NCBI RefSeq assembly: GCF_001610955.1
Contig: NZ_CP014335.1
Location: 475,001-539,000, forward strand
Direction of reading: 5' to 3'
DNA from: Geobacillus thermoleovorans
GTDB lineage: Bacteria; Bacillota; Bacilli; Bacillales; Anoxybacillaceae
DNA length: 64,000 nt
A program made the translations under genes and the position numbers. Below are positions 28,129 through 37,102 of the stretch, one piece after another. Positions within the stretch are counted from its first letter, which is position 1. Each line of letters opens with the position of its first letter. The notes under the pieces are model-generated. The model worked only from the letters and a program-made list of their open reading frames with translations, ran no database searches and was not told where the DNA came from.

Positions 28129-29502
28129 TTACACTCGGTTGTTTTCGCTGCAGCGAGGAGAAATAGGGATGAGAAGTTTTACCTCCGTCCCTTTTCCTAA
28201 CTCGCTGTCGATGTGAATTTCCCCCCGGTGTTGCCGGACGATATTTTGAGCGATGGATAACCCAAGCCCTGTTCCGCCTGTTTCCCTGCTTCTCGACTTG
28301 TCTACCCGATAAAAACGCTCAAAAACATGTTTGATGTCTTCCTTTGGGATCCCGATGCCGTAATCTTTTATTCGTATTATAACGTATTTTTCCCTCTGTT
28401 CTAGAAATACATCGATCGGATCTTGGCTGTACTTGATCGCGTTATCAAGCAGTATAATCATTACCTGCTTCATTTTTAATTCATCCACTTCAGCCATGAT
28501 CGGATTTTGGGAGTAATGAAGTCGTATAGGTCTGGCATATACAGTTTGGAGTTGGCGCAAAATATGGCTGAGAGCCGAAATAAGATTGACCGGTTCCACT
28601 TCCAGTATAGATTCCTTTTCCGACGCCGCTAGGTCAAGCAAAGCTTCGGCCATCTTTTGCATCCTTGTTGCCTCCAAATAAATGGTTTCAATAGCTTCTT
28701 GGACCATTGCTTCATTTTGGACCCCTCGCCGCTTTAATAAATCAGCGTAACTTTTGATGACCGTAAGAGGCGTTTTTAATTCATGTGAGGCATCCGAAAC
28801 GAACCGTTTTTGCTTTTCAAGATTTTCTTGCAGCCGTTCGATCATACGGTTAAATGTCATGGCCATTTTTTGGAGTTCATCAGGCATGTTGTTTTGAATG
28901 AGTATAGGTTTGAGAACACCACTCTGTTCGATTTCTTTCATTGAGGTGATCATGCTGGAAATGGGGTGCATAATTACGTTTGATAACCATTTTCCCCCGA
29001 GCAACGATAAGAAGACAGCGATCACCGAACAAACCGTTAAAATGGACAGTAGAATATCTTTTCGCATTTCAAGTCCCATGAGTCGCTCTCCAATTTCAAG
29101 GGTGCCTATGACATGGCGAGGCGACGAAATGGGGATACGGACAAGCAGAACTTGCTCCTCCCTCATTTTACGGAGTTGCGACTCGTTCTTTGTTACAAAT
29201 TTTGCTTTTATCTTGGATAAATAACGGTCATTTGTTACCTCTATGATAACCTTAGCGTGAGGGTTGACAACCCTGATAAAAGAATGGTCCGTTAGGTAAG
29301 ACTCTAAAAGATCACGAGGCAACGATATAGAATTAGGGGCTCGGTTTGCCTCGATGATCTCGTGCGCTTTTCGAAAGGCTGCCTCCTTTTCCATATCAAC
29401 GGTTATTTTCATAAAAGAAAAAAAGACGAACACGTTGGTAACGAACAAAATACAAATCAGCCAAGCGGTCGTCAATAAATTGATTTTCGTGGTAGTCTTC
29501 AT
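28129..29502 (-). CDS. sensor histidine kinase of an OmpR-type system
   Basis: 457 aa. Two transmembrane helices (10-31 and 150-172) enclose an external sensor domain. A HAMP region (about 172-228) follows, then the HisKA domain with His240 (SDASHELKTPL) and the ATPase with N, G1 (IKDYGIGIP) and G2 (GGTGLGLSI) boxes. It is encoded four bases after its response regulator. Resembles YkoH-type kinases. The genes downstream on the strand end here. G+C is lower than in the core genes before 28 kb. Confidence 0.88.
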   Translation of the reverse strand: MKTTTKINLLTTAWLICILFVTNVFVFFSFMKITVDMEKEAAFRKAHEIIEANRAPNSISLPRDLLESYLTDHSFIRVVNPHAKVIIEVTNDRYLSKIKAKFVTKNESQLRKMREEQVLLVRIPISSPRHVIGTLEIGERLMGLEMRKDILLSILTVCSVIAVFLSLLGGKWLSNVIMHPISSMITSMKEIEQSGVLKPILIQNNMPDELQKMAMTFNRMIERLQENLEKQKRFVSDASHELKTPLTVIKSYADLLKRRGVQNEAMVQEAIETIYLEATRMQKMAEALLDLAASEKESILEVEPVNLISALSHILRQLQTVYARPIRLHYSQNPIMAEVDELKMKQVMIILLDNAIKYSQDPIDVFLEQREKYVIIRIKDYGIGIPKEDIKHVFERFYRVDKSRSRETGGTGLGLSIAQNIVRQHRGEIHIDSELGKGTEVKLLIPISPRCSENNRV

Positions 29503-29505
29503 TTA

Positions 29506-30198
29506 CTATTTCTCCCTTATAACGTATCCGACCCCCCAAACCGTATGGATTAGGGGAGAGCCAAAACCTTCGTCAAGCTTTTTTCTAAGGTGGGCAATGT
29601 GCACATCAATCATGTTTGTTTCTCCTTCATATTCGTAGCCCCATACATTGGTCAGAATATTTTCGCGTGTCATCACTTTATTTTTATTGATCAGTAAATA
29701 CAGCAACAAATCATACTCTTTTGGGGTTAAGGCTATAGATTTTCCATTCCTTGTAACTTCCCTTGTATCAGTATTAACAACCAAATCTTTCACGATTAAG
29801 AGCGATTTTTCTTCGTTTGATTCTTCGATTAAGGATTTATAACGTATACAAGACCGAACTCGCGCTAATAATTCTTCCATTTCAAAAGGCTTCGTCACAT
29901 AATCATTGGCCCCCTGGTCTAATCCCATTACTTTATCCAATGTGGTATTCCGGGCGGTTAAAAGGATGACGGGAGTATAATTTCCTGCTTTGCGCAATCT
30001 TCTCAATACTTCTATCCCACTTAGTTCAGGCAGCATGATATCCAACAAGATTAAATCGAATTTTTCTGTTAAAGCTGTTTTCAACCCTGATTTCCCGTCA
30101 TGCCTAATCGTTGCTGTATATCCTTCGTATTCAAGTTCAATTTTTAATACTTTGGCTATTTGTGCTTCATCTTCAATAATTAAAATATGTTTTTGCAT
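29506..30198 (-). CDS. OmpR-family response regulator
   Basis: 230 aa. Receiver domain with phosphoacceptor Asp53 (LLDIMLPELSG) and a winged-helix DNA-binding domain (TPKEYDLLLYLL ... VHIAHLRKKLD ... TVWGVGYVI). It forms a cognate pair with the kinase that follows. The 115-bp region before it contains several short CTGTC/GACAG repeats that could be its operator. The DedA-PAP2 gene lies directly upstream on the same strand and may be co-transcribed or a target. Confidence 0.9.
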   Translation of the reverse strand: MQKHILIIEDEAQIAKVLKIELEYEGYTATIRHDGKSGLKTALTEKFDLILLDIMLPELSGIEVLRRLRKAGNYTPVILLTARNTTLDKVMGLDQGANDYVTKPFEMEELLARVRSCIRYKSLIEESNEEKSLLIVKDLVVNTDTREVTRNGKSIALTPKEYDLLLYLLINKNKVMTRENILTNVWGYEYEGETNMIDVHIAHLRKKLDEGFGSPLIHTVWGVGYVIREK

Positions 30199-30312
30199 TC
30201 CTACTCCCTGCCTCTATTTTAGAGAATTCCTAGTATTGCATTGCATGGCGGCGATATTCCTGTCATGCAAAATGGTCTGTCAAGACAGATCTCGACAGAT
30301 CAATTATATCAC

Positions 30313-31632
30313 CTACTTTACCCAGTGTCTGTAAATTCGTTTTTCTCCTAGTTTATTTACGAGGATCCGAATCATCTCAAACAAAAAGAAGTTCGAAAAA
30401 ATCCAAACTGCCCCGTAAACATAACCACCCACAATATCGCTTGGCAGAGAGGTTGTAAGCGCAACATCGGCAATAGAAAGGAACAACATAACTGCTACGA
30501 TGAAAAAGGGACAAGCAATGTGCATGTATACGCTTGTTGTATGACGCAATAGCAAAAATATAGATACACCGTAGACGGCTATGGTAACCATTGCTTTCTC
30601 ATCAGGAAAATTAGGGGAGATATGCAATTTTGGATTCCAGACTGAATGGATATATGAGAACACATATGCAATCAACCGGTGATACAAGTGTGTTCCTGAC
30701 AAAACGACAGTTAATAACAGAAGCTCGAGCCACCTATTTTGGTTTTTTCGCCATACGATTACAGCAACTGCCATGATAAGAATGGAATACATAGCGATGG
30801 ATTGTAAAACGAGTATTCGTCTTAGGATTTCTTTCGATTGTCCTTGAAAGTTGGTATGGATAATATAGGAAATGATTTGGTTAAATTGGGTGAATTCGTT
30901 ATACAAATAATCTTGCGCCAACCCCATCATCCACACCACTAGGCTTAGCAATGCAATAGCGAGGCTGATGAGAAACACCTGAACTGCCTTGACTGTCCGG
31001 AAACGGGTGATAAGATATTGGATCAGTTTTAATAAACCGTTTTTCATCTGAGTTTTATACATTCTGTAAATTAGCAGTGTGCCTAAAAATGAGATAAGCA
31101 CTAGAACAGCCATAATTAAATACTTGCCTGCTACCTTGTGGAATTCGTCCCATCGTGTCCCCAACGACTTTCCGAGTGTCACAAAACAAATTCCCCATAG
31201 GCTGATTCCAGTACAGGCTGGGATGATAAATGTTCTATATGGCATGTTGGAAATCCCAGATACGTATCCTGTGAAATGACGAATGCCCGGAATAAAATAG
31301 GCAAACACCAATAACTGGCTTCCCGATCGCTCTATCCAAGAGGATACTTTTGCGTATGTCTTATGGCTTAAATGGATATACCGTCCGTATTTTTCAATCA
31401 GTTTATAGCCACCTGATCTTCCAATCCAGTACGTTGCGGTAGCACCGACTCCTCCTGCAGTGATAATGGTTAAAATCGACAGGAAATAGTTCATTTTCCC
31501 CTGGAATACTAAGTATCCGGCGTATCCCATGAAAAATTCTCCGGAAATAGGCAGAGCGAGAAGCTCAGAAACAATGACGAGAAACAAAATAAGGTAACTA
31601 TGCTGTTCAAATAGTGAAATCCAGTAGGCCAT
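30313..31632 (-). CDS. DedA-PAP2 fusion membrane protein
   Basis: 439 aa. Residues 1-195 are a DedA domain (ELLALPISGEFF and FIPGIRHFTGYVSG motifs); residues 215-430 are a PAP2-like six-helix domain. The PAP2 catalytic motifs are degenerate: NFPDEKAMV (341-349) has Lys in place of the His of FPSGHA, and SLPSDIVGG (395-403) has Ser in place of the catalytic His of HxxxD, with the Arg of the same motif also lost. The phosphatase half is thus probably inactive or repurposed. It is divergent to a BcrC-type PAP2 gene whose motifs are intact. Function in undecaprenyl-phosphate or lipid handling is inferred. Confidence 0.85.
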   Translation of the reverse strand: MAYWISLFEQHSYLILFLVIVSELLALPISGEFFMGYAGYLVFQGKMNYFLSILTIITAGGVGATATYWIGRSGGYKLIEKYGRYIHLSHKTYAKVSSWIERSGSQLLVFAYFIPGIRHFTGYVSGISNMPYRTFIIPACTGISLWGICFVTLGKSLGTRWDEFHKVAGKYLIMAVLVLISFLGTLLIYRMYKTQMKNGLLKLIQYLITRFRTVKAVQVFLISLAIALLSLVVWMMGLAQDYLYNEFTQFNQIISYIIHTNFQGQSKEILRRILVLQSIAMYSILIMAVAVIVWRKNQNRWLELLLLTVVLSGTHLYHRLIAYVFSYIHSVWNPKLHISPNFPDEKAMVTIAVYGVSIFLLLRHTTSVYMHIACPFFIVAVMLFLSIADVALTTSLPSDIVGGYVYGAVWIFSNFFLFEMIRILVNKLGEKRIYRHWVK

Positions 31633-31869
31633 CTAACTCCCTCCCGACGTTAGTCATGCTCATTTCCCTAATTTGGAAAACTGGTCGTTTTTAGAAGTAC
31701 TGTGTACCTCGCAAAGCCATATTACCATTAATACCGTGCCATTGCTCTTTCTTCATCAATTCTTAATATCTTGTTTAAAGTTTTTTTAGTGTTAGTTGGT
31801 ATGCTGAAAATGTTGTTTTGGCCCAAGAGGCTAACTACAAGTCGACAACTGTAAAGGGAGGAAAACAAA

Positions 31870-32487
31870 ATGAATGATGAAATATTTCAATTGATCAACA
31901 GATGGGCAGGACATTTTTCTTTCCTTGATACTATCATGGTAGTTGCTAGTAACAGTGTGCCATATATTTCTGTTTCCGTCGTCCTGTTCCTTTGGTTCTA
32001 CCGAAAAGGGGAGAAAGGGGTGGAAAGACCATATACGGCTTTATATACTGCTCTGACAGCTTTGCTTGCATTGTCTGTGAATGTCGTCATTCACCTTGTG
32101 TATTATCATCCACGCCCGTTTGTTGTTCATCACGTTCATCAGTTACTACCTCATTCTTCTGATTCTTCTTTCGTTAGTGATCATGCCGTTTTAGCATTTT
32201 CCATCGCATGGATGTTGTTGTTTAGAAGGGATCGGTGGGGGTATCCGGCATTCGTTTGGGCTATAGTGGTGGGGATTTCTAGAGTTTTTGTCGGTGTTCA
32301 TTATCCGGCTGATGTGGCAGGAAGTATGGTTCTTTCTGGTGTGATGGGGATATTTGTAATTTTATTATCCAAATCGAAAAGATTTGAACTTTTTGCTCAG
32401 TTTCTGTTTCGCTTAGATCACACTGTCATAAAGTATGTCCCTTTCTTGCAGGCATATTGCCATAAAGAGTTAGATAAAAAAGGGTGA
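31870..32487 (+). CDS. undecaprenyl-diphosphatase, BcrC type (PAP2)
   Basis: 205 aa with about five transmembrane helices. All three PAP2 motifs are intact: YYHPRPF (Arg82), SFVSDHAV (His105) and SRVFVGVHYPADV (Arg138, His144, Asp148). BcrC/YwoA-type proteins dephosphorylate undecaprenyl diphosphate and confer bacitracin resistance. AAAGGGAGGAAAAC precedes the start. Divergent from the DedA-PAP2 fusion, next to the two-component genes. Confidence 0.88.
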   Translation: MNDEIFQLINRWAGHFSFLDTIMVVASNSVPYISVSVVLFLWFYRKGEKGVERPYTALYTALTALLALSVNVVIHLVYYHPRPFVVHHVHQLLPHSSDSSFVSDHAVLAFSIAWMLLFRRDRWGYPAFVWAIVVGISRVFVGVHYPADVAGSMVLSGVMGIFVILLSKSKRFELFAQFLFRLDHTVIKYVPFLQAYCHKELDKKG

Positions 32488-32524
32488 TAGAAAGGGGTTC
32501 GTTGACATCTTGACGATTGCGAAC

Positions 32525-32553
32525 GTATCAAAATCCCTTTTTCCTCATACATT
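32525..32553 (+). promoter_or_regulatory. possible SigE-type promoter of spoVR
   Basis: GTATCAAA (32525-32532), 13 bp, CATACATT (32546-32553), close to the sigma-E pattern. spoVR is sigma-E dependent in B. subtilis. A 12-pair palindrome (CCCTTTTTCCTC with GAGGAAAAAGGG) surrounds the -10 box and reaches the ribosome binding site. Confidence 0.5.
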
Positions 32554-32581
32554 GTGATAAGAGGAAAAAGGGGGGAGATGG

Positions 32582-33379
32582 ATGCGGCAGGACGAGCTGA
32601 AAGAGTTGGAACGGGCGATTGCGGAAATTACGGAAATCGCAGAAGGATTTGGGCTTGATTTTTACCCGATGCGCTATGAGATTTGCCCGGCGGACATTCT
32701 TTATACGTTTGGTGCCTATGGGATGCCGACGCGATTTTCCCACTGGAGCTTTGGGAAACAGTTTTACAAAATGAAGCTTCATTATGATTTAGGGTTAAGC
32801 AAAATTTACGAGCTCGTCATCAATTCGGACCCTTGCTACGCGTTTTTGCTCGATACGAATACGCTCATCCAAAATAAGCTGATCGTCGCCCATGTGTTGG
32901 CCCACAGCGACTTTTTCAAAAACAACGTCCGCTTCAGCAACACGAAGCGCGATATGGTGGAAAGCATGGCGGCGACAGCGGAGCGGATCAAGCATTATGA
33001 ACATCAATACGGAAGATTGGAAGTGGAAAAATTTTTGGATGCCGTCTTGGCCATTCAGGAGCATATCGATCCCTCGCTCCTGCGGCCAAAGCTGTCATGG
33101 ACGTGGGAAGATACGGAAGTGTACGAAGAGGAGGAGCCTCCGAAAACATCGACGCCGTACGACGATTTATGGTCGCTTGACGAGCGAGACAAACTGAAAA
33201 CGCCGCCGCGAAAAAAACGGCGCAAGTTTCCGCCGCAACCGGAAAAAGATGTGCTATTGTTCATTGAAGAATACAGCCGCGAACTGGAGGATTGGCAACG
33301 CGACATTTTAACGATGATGCGCGAGGAAATGCTTTATTTTTGGCCGCAGCTGGAGACGAAAATCATGAACGAAGGATGA
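32582..33379 (+). pseudogene. spoVR: spoVR, truncated stage V sporulation protein R
   Basis: 265 codons, compared with about 465 in intact SpoVR. The N-terminal SpoVR domain is well preserved ([30 protein letters not shown]). After KIMNEG the Trp codon expected in the family (GWAS) reads TGA; the next codons still read Ala-Ser and then all similarity ends. The missing ~200 residues are not in this window. The break marks the left side of the accessory island. SpoVR acts with PrkA and YhbH in sporulation; here its function is probably lost. Confidence 0.85.
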
Positions 33380-33418
33380 GCTTCGTTTTGCAAAGGAGCT
33401 TTAAATATGTAAATGAGG

Positions 33419-33451
33419 AATCACTTGTATACGGAAGTGATTTTTTTATTT
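33419..33451 (+). terminator. terminator after the spoVR break
   Basis: AATCACTT and AAGTGATT with an 8-nt loop and a run of seven T residues. It lies in sequence foreign to spoVR. The rest of 33380-33688 shows only AT-rich sequence and a poor TTGACA/TATAAT pair with 12-bp spacing. Confidence 0.75.
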
Positions 33452-33688
33452 GTTTGATGTTGCAATTTTTAATTATGGCTCATTTGATTAATGGTTTGCT
33501 GTATGGTTCGATAATGTTTAGTGATCATGCTAAAATAACGTTTGTAATACATTTTTGTCTTAGTGAATCATAAATTTCTTTGACAAATGGAAAATTGTAT
33601 AATTTGTTAAATGTTAAAAGGATTGTTTCTTTTCGTTGTCAAATAATTTGTAGTAAATATTAGAAATTTAAAGGGGATATATGGCGGA

Positions 33689-35560
33689 ATGGACGCGAAG
33701 GATTTGTTGCGTATTATAGACGATGGAGAAAATGCTGAATTGGAATGTAAAGCAGCCAAAGGCGGGTTACCGAAAGATGTTTGGGAAACGTATTCTGCTT
33801 TTGCGAATACAAATGGCGGTATTATTTTGCTTGGGGTCGAGCAAAAAGGACAAGAGTTTTTCCCAGTCGATGTTGATGCAAAAAAGTTAGTCAAAGACTT
33901 TTGGGATGGAATTAATAATCCACAAAGGATTAGTAAAAATATCTTAGTGGATCGAAATGTAGAAATTGTTGAAGTTGACGGAAAAGAAATCGTGAAAATT
34001 TATGTTCCAAGAGCTTCACGTGAGGACAAGCCAATTTATATTGGTCATAATCCTTTTACAGGTACATATCGCCGCAATTATGAAGGAGACTATAAATGTA
34101 CAAAAGAAGAAGTACAGCGAATGATAGCGGACCAATCTCCAATTCCTCAAGACAGCAAAGTTCTTCCCAATTACGGTTTAAATGATTTGAATATGGAATC
34201 GGTGAGAAGTTATCGAAATCGCTTTTCTTCTTTGAAACCAGATCATCCTTGGAATGGTTTAGAACTGAAGGAATTTTTATATAAAATTGGAGCTTTGGGA
34301 AGGCTACGCGAAACCAACGAGGAAGGGCTAACATTAGCCGGGTTGCTCATGTTTGGGGAAGAGCGCAGCATTACAGAGTATTTACCGCAGTATTTCTTAG
34401 AATATCGGGAAAAGAGTTCGGATGTGCCGGGGGAGAGATGGACAGATCGGATTATTTCTTCCGACGGCACTTGGTCGGGGAATTTGTATGATTTTTATTT
34501 TAAAGTGATCCGCAGACTAACGGATGATTTAAACATTCCATTTCAAATGGAGGGGCTTTTTCGCAAGGATGATACAAGGGTGCACGCTGCTCTTCGTGAG
34601 GCTTTAGTCAATACGTTGGCTCATGCCGATTACTACGGGCAACGCGGAATTGTTATCGAAAAGGAAAAGATGTTATTTCGATTTTCCAATCCGGGTGTTC
34701 TTCGGATTCCTTTGCAACAAGCACTGAAAGGTGGAATAAGTGATCCGAGAAATCCCACGATTTTTAAAATGTTTATGTTAATCGGACTTGGTGAACGGGC
34801 AGGGTCGGGGATTGAGAATATTCATTTGGCGTGGAAAGAACAACATTGGACTGCCCCAGAATTAATTGAAGAATTTCAGCCGGATCGCACGATTCTTACG
34901 TTGCGAACAACTTCATTATTACCGCAGGAAAGCGTCGATTTTCTAAAAGCAGTTCTTGGGAAACATTATAAGTTTTTAACCAATGATGAAGTATTAATTT
35001 TAGTGACGGCACATCAAGAAAATTATGTGACTAATACGAGATTGCAAAGCCTGACAGATAAAAAGAGTGATGAAATAAGCAAATTATTATCCGGACTTGT
35101 GGAAAAAGGATATTTAGAACCAAATGGACAAGGAAGAGGTACAAAATATACGCTAACGGAAATGTTTCATCAAAAGTCTATAGGGAACTCCAGATATAAT
35201 CGGATAAGCTCCGGACCTAATGTTAATAACTCCGGACCTAACGCTGCTAACTCCGGACCTAACGAAAACGAACAAACAAAAGATCATGAAAAAGTGCTAT
35301 TGGATATTTCTGAATTAGCAAGGAAGAAAAAGAGATTAAATCCTTCCGAAATGGATGAGATCATTTTAAATCTTTGTGCAATTAAGCCGTTAACGCTCAA
35401 AGAATTAAGTCAATTACTGAATAGGCAGATGGATCCTCTTCGCAAAAAGTACATTTCACGATTGCTTAAGGAAGGGAAATTAGAACCGCTATATCCAGAG
35501 CAAATAAACCATCCGAAACAAGCATATATGACACGATCTCTTTTTATAAACCAGCATTAG
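33689..35560 (+). CDS. AlbA_2 (Schlafen-like) ATP-binding regulator
   Basis: 623 aa. Residues 10-130 form an AlbA_2 domain (ENAELECKAAKGGLPKDVW, ANTNGGIILLGV). A helical middle and a HATPase_c_4 region follow (about 300-400; ALREALVNTLAHADY, GERAGSGIENI), then winged-helix segments. Residues ~506-527 carry three tandem SGPN repeats with an Asn-rich spacer, coded by repeated CTCCGGACCTAA blocks. The C-terminus has another helical winged-helix-like domain. Such proteins are found in islands and near defence genes; direct function is unknown. The long stem 35549-35590 at its end is a terminator. Confidence 0.8.
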   Translation: MDAKDLLRIIDDGENAELECKAAKGGLPKDVWETYSAFANTNGGIILLGVEQKGQEFFPVDVDAKKLVKDFWDGINNPQRISKNILVDRNVEIVEVDGKEIVKIYVPRASREDKPIYIGHNPFTGTYRRNYEGDYKCTKEEVQRMIADQSPIPQDSKVLPNYGLNDLNMESVRSYRNRFSSLKPDHPWNGLELKEFLYKIGALGRLRETNEEGLTLAGLLMFGEERSITEYLPQYFLEYREKSSDVPGERWTDRIISSDGTWSGNLYDFYFKVIRRLTDDLNIPFQMEGLFRKDDTRVHAALREALVNTLAHADYYGQRGIVIEKEKMLFRFSNPGVLRIPLQQALKGGISDPRNPTIFKMFMLIGLGERAGSGIENIHLAWKEQHWTAPELIEEFQPDRTILTLRTTSLLPQESVDFLKAVLGKHYKFLTNDEVLILVTAHQENYVTNTRLQSLTDKKSDEISKLLSGLVEKGYLEPNGQGRGTKYTLTEMFHQKSIGNSRYNRISSGPNVNNSGPNAANSGPNENEQTKDHEKVLLDISELARKKKRLNPSEMDEIILNLCAIKPLTLKELSQLLNRQMDPLRKKYISRLLKEGKLEPLYPEQINHPKQAYMTRSLFINQH

Positions 35561-35590
35561 GATACTGGATTCCTAATGCTGGTTTATTGT
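35549..35590 (+). terminator. terminator overlapping the AlbA_2 gene end
   Basis: AACCAGCATTAGGA pairs with TCCTAATGCTGGTT over 14 bases and is followed by TATTGTTATT. The stop codon is inside the stem. Confidence 0.8.
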
Positions 35591-35985
35591 TATTAGACAA
35601 ATTTCCCTTCTCATATAGTTTTACAAAATATGATGGGGAGGGGTACGAATGAAGCTTGATGGGATTTGGATGGAATCCATTGAATTAGATAAAATTGTCC
35701 CCATATACGTTGAAAATGTTTCAAAAAGGGCAGTGGAGAAAATGGTCAAAATATTAGAGAGCGGGGATCAGTTAAGCAGCCATGTTATTGTTGAAAAGGA
35801 TAGAACCGAAGATAAATATTGGTTAGTCGCGGGTGTAAATTATCACTTTATTTCCGCACAAAAAAGACTCTTTTTTGCACATTCCTTCGGAATATCCCTC
35901 TCCCCCTTTCCGAAAGAATGTGCTAAATTTTTTGTGAATTATTTCGGAATGGGACATGGGTGATTTCCAGAGGGGGGACGAGGAC

Positions 35986-36549
35986 GTGATTCGGTTTCAT
36001 GACTTTCAGGTCGATGTCCAGACATATGCCCAGCGGGGAAAACAAAACGACTTTCCCCTTCTTAAGCGGTGCCCTCATTGCCAGGCAAAACGCCCTCTTT
36101 ATCGCCATGGGTACTACGAACGAAATGCCGTGACGTCGCATCAGTCTTATCGCATTTGGATCGCTCGGTATCGCTGCCCGGAGTGCAGGAGGACGGTGGC
36201 CGTGTTGCCTTCATTTCTTCTCCCTTATTTTCAGTATACGTTGCCCACCATATGGAGAGTGGTGAAAGAACGGTTGGGCCTGACTCCGAAACGGGGGATG
36301 GAGGAGGCTCCACTCCTTCCTACGGATGAAGGGGTTTTATTTTATGTCCGACGTTTATTCCGAAATTTGAACCACCTTCATTGGTTTTTTGCGGAGCGCT
36401 GGAGAAAAATTGGTCCTGCCATCGCCCAAGCGAGAGAACGAGCCCTATGGTGGATCCAGACGATGGAGGAGATCGGCCTCTTTTTCGTCATCCAAGAGAT
36501 ATGGGAGCACCGATCGACGCATCTTTTTGCACGTACATTCAGTTCCTGA
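35986..36549 (+). CDS. DUF6431 zinc-ribbon transposon protein
   Basis: About 187 aa. The N-terminus has a CPHC ... CPEC zinc ribbon (around residues 25-65) typical of DUF6431 proteins that accompany IS481-like DDE transposases. The C-terminal half is helical and rich in Trp and Arg. The GTG at 35986 follows GAGGGGGG; an ATG at 35956 inside the end repeats is an alternative. It is the first gene of the transposon. A role in target or end recognition, like TniQ, is inferred, not shown. Confidence 0.6.
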   Translation: MIRFHDFQVDVQTYAQRGKQNDFPLLKRCPHCQAKRPLYRHGYYERNAVTSHQSYRIWIARYRCPECRRTVAVLPSFLLPYFQYTLPTIWRVVKERLGLTPKRGMEEAPLLPTDEGVLFYVRRLFRNLNHLHWFFAERWRKIGPAIAQARERALWWIQTMEEIGLFFVIQEIWEHRSTHLFARTFSS

Positions 36550-37102
36550 TTTTACTTATATCCCCTTATATGGAATCATTTATAGATTCCACAAACCTTT
36601 CCTCTCGACGGTCGGGGGAATGATCCGATAGGATAGAGACAGGATGGACCGATAAGGTCCTAGAATGGGATGAACGAAGGAGGAGATCGAAATGAATGAG
36701 TCGATGAGACAGGAGATCGCTTTATTTCGGTATGGATTGATCGCTCCATTGGTGAATGGACAAGTCGATCCAAAAACGTACTTGAAGGAAGTAGCGGAAC
36801 GGATCCATCAAGTTCCCCACCATGGAGAGAAACGCATCGCCGCCAAAACGATCCTCGACTGGTGCACGCAGTACAAAAAAGGGGGCTTTGAGGCGCTGAA
36901 GCCGAAACGACGGTCGGACCGTGGCCATTCCCGGAGGCTGTCACCTGAAGAAGAGGATCACATTTTAGCCCTGAGAAAAAAACACCCCCACATGCCCGTG
37001 ACGGTGTTTTACCAACACCTTATCGAGCAGGGGGAAATCCAATCCATCTCTTATTTCACTATATACCGACTTTTAAAAAAATACAACCTCGTGGGGAAAG
37101 AA

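Noticed and set aside
32534..32570. The 12-pair palindrome before spoVR as a terminator of the BcrC gene
   Set aside because: It has no T-run on either side and overlaps the predicted spoVR promoter and ribosome binding site.
33580..33603. Promoter TTGACA/TATAAT before the AlbA_2 gene
   Set aside because: The spacing is 12 bp, too short for a sigma-A promoter.
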